Source: Neoceratodus forsteri (Eukaryota > Chordata > Ceratodontiformes > Ceratodontidae). From it: DNA of 64,000 bases. Below, piece by piece: positions 57,404-64,000 of this stretch (position 1 is its first letter; each line of letters begins with the position of its first letter). Below the pieces are notes generated by a model, which saw nothing but the letters and a program-made list of their open reading frames with translations, did not search any database and was not told where the DNA came from. The DNA lies in assembly GCA_016271365.2 (NCBI GenBank), contig JADMNL010000023.1, positions 609,922,001 through 609,986,000 on the forward strand. The letters are read 5' to 3'. Made by a program: the position numbers and the translations under genes.

Positions 57404-57612
57404 GTTGAGCAGAGAGGTAGTGCTGTAGGAGGGTATAGGTCAGGGTGAGAGAGAAGAAAGGGAATAGGGAGAGGCAGGGTATAGGTCAGGGTGAGATAAG
57501 AGGGAAAGAAGGATAGGAGAGGAAAGAAGGGAATGGGAGAGGGGAAAGAAGGAATAGGAGAGGGGAAAGAAGGGAATGGGGAGAGGGGAAAGAGGAATGG
57601 GGAAGAGAATCA
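57404..57612. repeat. Purine-rich (GGGAAAGAAGGAAT) minisatellite
   Basis: GGTATAGGTCAGGGTGAGA occurs twice at about 47-bp spacing. Then GAGAGGGGAAAGAAGGAAT-type words repeat at about 23-26 bp to 57612. The strand is nearly all purine. Confidence 0.8.
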
Positions 57613-58130
57613 GAGCAGTTGTAGGTGGTGAGTAAAGCTCACAGAGAAGATGGGAGAGGAGTAAATAAGAGGGACACAGCTAGCCTCCCTTAACATCACA
57701 CATAAGTTAATGTGTGGGGGGGCATTTGTGAATGTGACCCAGTCTATATTTGTACTTGAATTTACACCCTTTCAAGGGAACAAATGTTTAATTAAAGGGT
57801 ACACTAACTTGTGTGTTTAACAGTCATTCAGATACAATTTAACAATTACTTCACCTCAAACTTTCTCTTTTACTCCATTAGCAAACATGGCTGGCTTTGA
57901 TCCACATCTCAAACTGGAAGCCATTTTCAAGTTTATAGTTTTTTCCCAACTCTTACTCCCTCAACCAATAAGTTTCATAAATGCATTAATAACGTTACTT
58001 GGTCAGGCAGACACACAGGAACTTAATTCTATTCCCATATGACAGGTCAGGTTTGGGAAAGGGGTGTGTGGAGGGACCGTATAGTTGCTGAAGTGTATGT
58101 TTCACATAAAATGTTGAAGATGTGTTTAGG
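57613..58130. other. Unassigned
   Basis: No gene or repeat recognised. Confidence 0.3.
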
Positions 58131-58650
58131 AAATACATTTCTTGGTATGTAATAATGTATTATTGCGGATGCATTAGGGATGTAAAAGTGCATAGATGTG
58201 TACAGAAAACACACTGGTTGTGTTTATGAAAACTGTGTTGTGTATTATGTTAAGAGATTGCTGAAATAGTTGTGTTTTGAATGTATGGTAAGAAAATATG
58301 TGGATTCCTCTAAGGAATAACCGTGTTCTGACATATAGAAATATAACCACTGTTTTGAGGAAGAAAATGTTTTTATGGGAAATATGTTTGCTGTGGACAC
58401 ACTTATAGAGACTGCATTTTCTGTGCATATTTAGGAAATGCAATTGTGTTAACACATCTTGTGGGTGCATTCACAGGAAATGTCATAACAATACAACTGT
58501 TGTGTTTAGGCAACACTTGTGGACTATTAGAGCACTAAATGCATTATGAATGTATTTTGGGAATGAATCTTGTGGATTTTATTTCAGGAACTTATTTTTA
58601 TTTGGGGTGGGATGTACTTCAGGGACTCATTTTGTTGTGGATGTCTTTAA
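58131..58650. repeat. Irregular GTGTTTAGGAAA-rich repeat
   Basis: Loose repetition of GTGTTTAGGAAA, AGGAAATG and TTGTGGA-type phrases at 40-60-bp intervals. No clear unit length, no coding content. Confidence 0.4.
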
Positions 58651-58665
58651 AGTGATTTTAGAATA

Positions 58666-58860
58666 TGTAGTAGTAGTAGTAGTAGTAGTAGTAAAATGTT
58701 TTTATTCATTACATATGAATAAAGGATAAACTCGATTGAGCATAGCTCATTTTCAATGAGGTCCCACGTAGAAAATACAATATAAAAAGGAAATATTACA
58801 ATAACATACACCACTAAACAACAATTGGCTAATAAAGAAAAGAAATACAAAACCAAAAGA
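58666..58860 (-). mobile_element. Probable LINE 3' end with (TAC)n tail
   Basis: A (GTA)n run (58666-58693) is followed by a segment whose complement contains GACCTCATTGAAAATGAGC and ends ATGTAATGAATAAAAACATTTT before the TAC tail. A simple-sequence tail after a conserved end suggests a truncated non-LTR element, family not named. Confidence 0.4.
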
Positions 58861-58967
58861 AAATTTATACAGAAAAATATGTATTAACACATATCATCAA
58901 TATCCATGAAAACATTTTGAAATATAATATTTCCACACAGCGCAGCTTATACTTTATTATATTCTCT

Positions 58968-59410
58968 ATTTCTGTCCCTGGTTCATTATTGCTGAGTATA
59001 TTTTCATGAAAACTGGATCCCAGTTGCTCAGATTTCATCACATCCTCCTGCATTTTACAGAACCCTCCATTTGTGACATCACAATTTGTTGCTGTGGACA
59101 TTTATTTTTTATTTATTTATTTTATTTTAGTCTTTGGTAACCGGGTAAGGCCCACTAGGCACACGTGCCTGTTTTCTGGGGTGACCTGGGAGCACTGGTG
59201 GTTATGTGACTTGTTTAGAGTCACACAATATGCAAGTGGAGGTTGTGAAAATCTAACCAAGGTCTGATCTGCTGGATGTACCAAGCTTGTTCTTGTGATA
59301 TCACAAATGGAGCATTATGAGGGAAAACAGGAGGTCACGATGAAATCTGGGAAAAAGATCCAATTTTCATGCAATAGCCTCAGTAATAAAGCATGAGGGA
59401 GATACATCAA
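58968..59410. mobile_element. Fold-back element carrying a SINE at its centre
   Basis: The left arm (58968-59090: TTTCATGAAAACTGGATC, CAGATTTCATCA, CCTCCATTTGTGACATCACAA) is the inverted copy of the right arm (59293-59410: TTGTGATATCACAAATGGAG, GATGAAATCTGG, GATCCAATTTTCATG). Arms are about 120 bp at roughly 75-80% similarity by eye. The 59100-59292 SINE lies between them. Confidence 0.7.
59100..59292 (-). mobile_element. tRNA-derived SINE, 5'-truncated, second copy
   Basis: The complement matches the 47.2-kb SINE from its ACATCCAGCAGA word through GTGTGACTCT, CAGTGCTCCCAGGTC and GGGCCTTACC to the A-rich tail. The A-box part is missing. Confidence 0.75.
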
Positions 59411-60205
59411 AGACATAAATCTTTATTTTGTATTAATATTACATTCTAGAAAGTTTACAGGATTTTAGCAATTCATTTTAAAAATAAGTTGGCTGTGGAT
59501 TTGTTTTGGAAACCAGTAAACAATTTAGATAGAATAGCATCAAACCCTGGTGCCGCCCTGAAAGAAACTCCATCTGACAATGTATATTTTGATAACTAGG
59601 TGCTGGGTTGTCCCAAATCAACAGTAAACTTAAGAGCCATAAATTAAGGTTGAATTGTTGCCCTGTCAGCTGGCATCTGATGACATGTTACTCCTGAGAA
59701 AGTTAGACAGAGACAATTGCAAGAGGATTAAGTGGTACCTTGATGAAAAGATTAAACGTTCCTTTTAATTAATGTGAAGTTAACAGCAAAGAAAACAACG
59801 AGATAGACTTCTAAGTGAGTAGTAAGAAGGCAAGAAAAATATAGGAAATGGAGATGTTAGAGTTAATAGTTGAAACTCAAACTATGTACAACAATTGGCT
59901 TTATTTTAAAGTATAGATTGTAAAAAAATCCAATGCTGCTGACAAAACTAAGATGTTAATGTAAATTTATTTTAAAAATATGTATAAAATGCTATTGTTG
60001 TAGTAAACGGGTTCTATTTTGTCTCCCTTAAATATGTAGCACATAGGTTAAAGTTTACACATCAACGTAAATGAATTTGTTTTAATGTGAAGCAAAAAAA
60101 ACCCATAAAAAGCCTGTTGTGATTTTTTATTTACAAGGACTTTTATTTACATTTTCAAAAGTTTAATTTCAAGTACTTCATTTGCTTCCTTGCTCATGAC
60201 TATCA
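59411..60205. other. Unassigned AT-rich DNA
   Basis: No gene, transposon end or tandem repeat recognised. Confidence 0.35.
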
Positions 60206-60256
60206 TTCCATCCATCCATCCATCCATCCATCCATCCATCCATCAATCCATCCATT
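60206..60256. repeat. (CATC)n microsatellite
   Basis: About 12 units with one A substitution. Confidence 0.95.
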
Positions 60257-60261
60257 CATGG

Positions 60262-60660
60262 ACAGACTTATGGGGATGGCAATTGAAAAGCTACTACCAG
60301 GAATTTCTTTTAATACTGGGATGGCAATTGGACATTGGGGAGGGACCACTAAACTACCAGGGACATTTGTTTTGTATCTGGGGATGGTGATCAGATATCA
60401 AGAGGGATCGCACATCAGGGAAGGGATGGGCCACTAGACTACCAGGAAGAATTTTTTTAATATGGGGATGGCGATCAGACATCTGGGAAGGAGGGACCAC
60501 TAGACTACCAGGAATTTTTTAATACTGGGATGGAGATTGGACCTCAGGAGAGGGAAGGGACCACTAGACTACCAGGGACAATTATTTTGTATATGTGGAT
60601 GGCGATCAGACATTGGGGAGGAGGGAGGGAGGGACCACTAGACTATCATGAAACCTTTTT
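60262..60660. repeat. ~65-86-bp minisatellite, five to six units
   Basis: GGGACCACTAGACTACCAGG or a variant occurs at 60342, 60428, 60493, 60558 and 60631. Each is followed by an AT run and GGGATGGCGATCAGACAT. A single unit lies at 55139. Confidence 0.85.
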
Positions 60661-60839
60661 GCAAATGCGACAAAGCATACTATTCATTGACAGACTTATG
60701 GGTTCCTTTATTGCAATTTGTGGAAAAGGATTTTGTCATACTCAAAAAAGCTAATTTTCAAGCAACATGACAAAACTAACCCAAGAATAGAATTCTTAGG
60801 GTGATTAGGTAAAGAACAACTGTTGTTACGTACATTCAA

Positions 60840-63800
60840 AGCACCGACAGAAAAAGGCCTAAAGGTTTATGAAGTCTGTTGAGTGTGCAGCTTGCAGTAT
60901 TCTTTACTGCAGCTGACCCTCCCATCCCCTACCCATCATTCCCGCCCTTGTTCCTGCCTCGGTTCTTATCTGTGAGTACCATCCCTGACTCTATCCCACT
61001 GTCTTTTAAAACTGTCCACTGTCCTCAATGTAGCCAACTCTTCCGGTAGTTTGTTCCACCTTCCACCCTTTCTGTAAAGTAATGCCTCTTCATTTCCATC
61101 CTGAATCTTCCCCTTTTAACTTCAGAATGTGCCCTCTCATGACCCTTCCTCCTTTAAGCAGAATAATCACCTGTCTTAGCCCTGTTTATGCCTTTTAAGT
61201 ATTTGAAGATCTCTATCATGTCCCCCTCTCCCTTCTATCCTCCTGGGAATACATGTTGAGTTCCTCAATCTCTCTCATAGGGTATATCTCCCAGACCTTG
61301 GATCATCTTTGTCGTACTAAGCTGCACCCCTTCTAGTAATATAACATCCTTGTTTTGGTATGGGCATCAGAACTGCACACTGTACTCCAAGTGTGGTCTT
61401 ACCAGTGATCTGTACAGTGGCAGGATGACCTCTTCCCTTCCAGAGGTGATTCTGCTGGCTATGCACCCCAGCATTTGATTGACCCTAGCAGCTGTCCTCT
61501 AGCACTGTGACGATACCTTCTTGTCTCCTGTGACTATTACCTTAGCTCTTTCTTTTCTTAGAAATAGATAACTGCATTCCCCTAGCCAGTAGGTGGTCTT
61601 GGGGTTTCTGGTTCAAGGTGCATGACCTTGCACTTCTTAGCATTAAACCCCAACTGCCATGCCCCTGACCAGTGCTTGAGTTTTCCAGATCTTCCCTGAG
61701 TTCTTGCCTCCTTTCTTACTGTTCACTGTTGCACATATCTTAGTGTCATCAGCAAACAGGCTGATCTTACTCTTGATCCCATTGGCTACACCCGATAAAG
61801 ATGTTAAATAAAATGGGGCCTAATACCGAGCCCTGTGGAACACCACTGGTCACGAGCTTTTGTTTCTAGCTTCCCCAGACAGTTATCCTTTGCTCTCTGT
61901 TCTGCAGCCAGCTAGTAACCCAACCCACTAGCTTGTCCCTGGCCCTCAGGTTCCTCAGCTTGCCCAGCAACCTCCTGTGAGGGGCACGAGCTGAGAGCCT
62001 TACTGAAGTCCAGGTGTAGAACATCCACAGCATGGTCCCCATCAGCCACCCTTGTGATCCAATCAAAGAAGCCAATTAGGTTTGTCTGACAGGATCTACC
62101 TGAGGCAAACCTGTGCTGCCTTTCATCCTGGAGACCATTTTCCTCCAAAAGATTATCAGTCTCTCCTTATGAATGATCTCTATTAATTTCCCACAATGGA
62201 AGTCAAGCTTACTGGTCTATAGCTACCGGCTCATCTTTAGGTCCACTCTTGTTAAGGAGCACCACGTGGCCATCCTCCAGTCCCTGGGCATGCATCCTGT
62301 TTCCAGTGAAGTGTTAAAGAGGGTCTGCCAGTGGGCCTGCCAATACCTCTGCTAGCTCCTTAAGGACTCTTGGATGTAATCCGTCTGGTCCCAGGGCTTT
62401 GTCCAACCTCAGGGCTTTTACAACTCTATCCACCTGGATGCCCCCATCCATTAACTCTGCTCCCCTTGTCTGCCTCTCCTTTCCTCTTGCGATATCGGAC
62501 CATCCTTTTATTTAATAAACACAGAACAGAAATACTCATTGAGAGCTTCTGCCTGGTCTTTCCCATTGTCTACCCAGCCCCTTCCCTCTTGATAGGGACA
62601 ATCTCATCCTACAGCTCCTCTTCTCTCTAATGTACTTGAAGAAATTCTTTTTGCCCTCCCTGATTCCCTATGCCAGTCTCGGCTCTCTTGCAGCTTTAGC
62701 CACCTTGACTGTCCTACTTACCACCCTGGATTTCCTCGCATACTCACACTTGTCCTCTTCCCACCCTTCCTTTTTCACCTGTTGAAGGCCAGCCTCTTCT
62801 CCCTCACCTTCTCTGCCACCTCCTGCTAAGCCAGCTTGGCATTTTAGACCTGCAATGCTAGTTCTGGATCTTGGCACATGGGTCAGTTGCCTCAGTTATG
62901 CCCTTCCTTATGATTTATTTATTTATTTATTTATTTATTTATTAGATCATCAGTTTACAGACCTTTGAGTCAAAGACTCATTTACAAAAGCACCTTGTCA
63001 AGAGAGCAGTACATCACAGCAAACAAAACAGTACAGTGCAGTACATAACGCTAAATTAAAAAGCAACCAGTGTTACCAGGCATTCACTGGTGGTACAGCT
63101 GGTAATAGGTGATGGACCACTTCTGTTCTGCATCCATCCCGGGCAGACTGCAGCAAGATGCCCCTCCAGGATGCTGGCCATCCTGATGAAATCTGCTTTC
63201 CTGAAATCTACCACTGTAGTCCTGGTTCTGTCTGCCTCTTTGCCTTTGTGAAGGAAGAACCACACTGTGCAGTGATCACTACCTGCTAGAGGATCCTGCA
63301 CAACTACATCCTGGACCTGGTCCCTGTTAGCTAACACAAGATCCAGTATGTTACCTCTCTGGTGTGCTCCATCACACTCTGTACTGTATCCAGGGATTGT
63401 GAGGTCCCAGTTGTAGTATTCTGTGGCCCAAGTTTCAGTGACAGCCACAATATCCACCTCCCTTCTGCCACCAATGCCAGGAACTCAGCTACCTTATTTT
63501 CCAAGCTCCTTGCCTTCAAGGATACTACCTCTTCTATGTCCCTGCTCCTTCTTTCATAGTCCTCTGCCTCTAATTCTACCCTGTATGGCTCCTTCCCTTT
63601 CCTCCTGCTTACCAGGGGAGGCCTTTAGTCTAACATTTTTGGTGATTGCCAGTTGCATCCCCTGCTGGCTTCCCATTCCTTAATTTAATTTGTTTTGATA
63701 CGGATGTATTGTTCTAGCTCCTGTTTCAGGATCCCTGAGCCCTTCTTGCTCAGGTGCAGTCTATCCTTTGCATAGAGTTCTTTTCTATCCCACGTGCTCC

Positions 63801-63990
63801 CCACCCACCTATTACACTGATTTCACACCAACCACCCAACCATTTATTGATTTTCCTGATCCTCTGTTTTCTTGCAGAACTCGGCTTAGGTACTGGGAGA
63901 ACCTCAGAGAACACCACCATTCTCCCCACCTGCGTGCAGATTCTTCCTACCTCTTTGAAACTATCTTGCACCTCCTCCAGTCTACTCCCT
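60840..63990 (-). pseudogene. Long CR1 LINE (endonuclease and RT), second subfamily
   Basis: On the minus strand: KARSLENKVAEFLALV near 63515, MDIVAVTETWATEYYNWDLT at 63457, ILDLVLANRDQVQDVVVQ and LAGSDHCTVWFFLHKGK (the SDH of the endonuclease), a linker, then RT with QHRFASGRSCQTNLIGFFDW near 62115, VLHLDFSKAL near 62015, and LFADDTKIC near 61760-61737 where the catalytic FADD box is intact. The 3' part (61250-60840) includes IEIFKYLKGIN-like sequence. The GDFN block appears lost, since the frame runs from the PGY region to ILDLVL too quickly (an internal deletion). Frameshifts are present. A small insertion interrupts it at 62906-63059. The 5' end may lie beyond the window. Confidence 0.85.
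62906..63059 (-). mobile_element. Short retroelement tail with (TTTA)n inside CR1
   Basis: A (TTTA)n tract (62911-62943) is followed by ATCAGTTTACAGACCTTTGA and more non-CR1 sequence until CR1 coding resemblance resumes near 63060. Read on the minus strand it is a body with an AAAT-repeat tail, the arrangement of a truncated LINE or SINE. Confidence 0.55.
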
Positions 63991-64000
63991 TCAGGTCATT

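Overview
This window is vertebrate-type nuclear DNA made almost entirely of decayed transposable elements. I see no intact host gene, no rRNA or tRNA gene, no CRISPR array and no prokaryotic signal. The element mix suggests a repeat-rich tetrapod or lungfish-like genome, with an amphibian most plausible: many CR1-clade LINEs ending in TTTCTATG octamers, an old L1, a DIRS/Ngaro-like YR retroelement with an SGNH-hydrolase ORF, hAT and PIF/Harbinger elements, a TTAAAGGG T2/Kolobok-type MITE and tRNA-derived SINEs. Species cannot be fixed from sequence alone.

Layout. 1-7 kb: minus-strand LINE endonuclease relic, an unrecognised degenerate plus-strand coding relic, then DIRS/Ngaro-like RNase H and SGNH remnants and a CR1 tail. 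7-16 kb: a large hAT-like element with a candidate left terminus, GC-rich repeats, a ~296-bp tandem array, a broken BED-finger hAT transposase and possible spliced exons. 16-25 kb: three CR1 copies surrounding three consecutive fold-back (palindromic) MITEs. 25-38 kb: a multi-level nest. An old minus-strand LINE is split by a near full-length L1 (7-bp target duplication), which itself carries a Harbinger-like element and a CR1 tail; the old LINE is hit again by a 982-bp hAT MITE with an 8-bp duplication. 38-47 kb: unassigned AT-rich DNA, a Harbinger-like MITE, and a long-TIR element split by a CR1. 47-53.3 kb: a SINE, a MITE, a ~139-bp satellite with a six-unit higher-order repeat, and an inverted copy of the 7.5-9.8 kb terminal repeats. 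53-64 kb: a CR1 interrupted by a MULE-like MITE with a 10-bp duplication, a fold-back element containing a SINE, small tandem repeats, and a long minus-strand CR1 of a second subfamily.

There is no cooperating gene set. What can be recovered is an insertion history, read from split elements and target-site duplications. The most unusual parts are the inverted pair of complex terminal repeats (7.5-9.8 kb against 51.3-53.2 kb) with its hAT transposase and satellite array, and the cluster of three fold-back elements at 19.3-21.0 kb.
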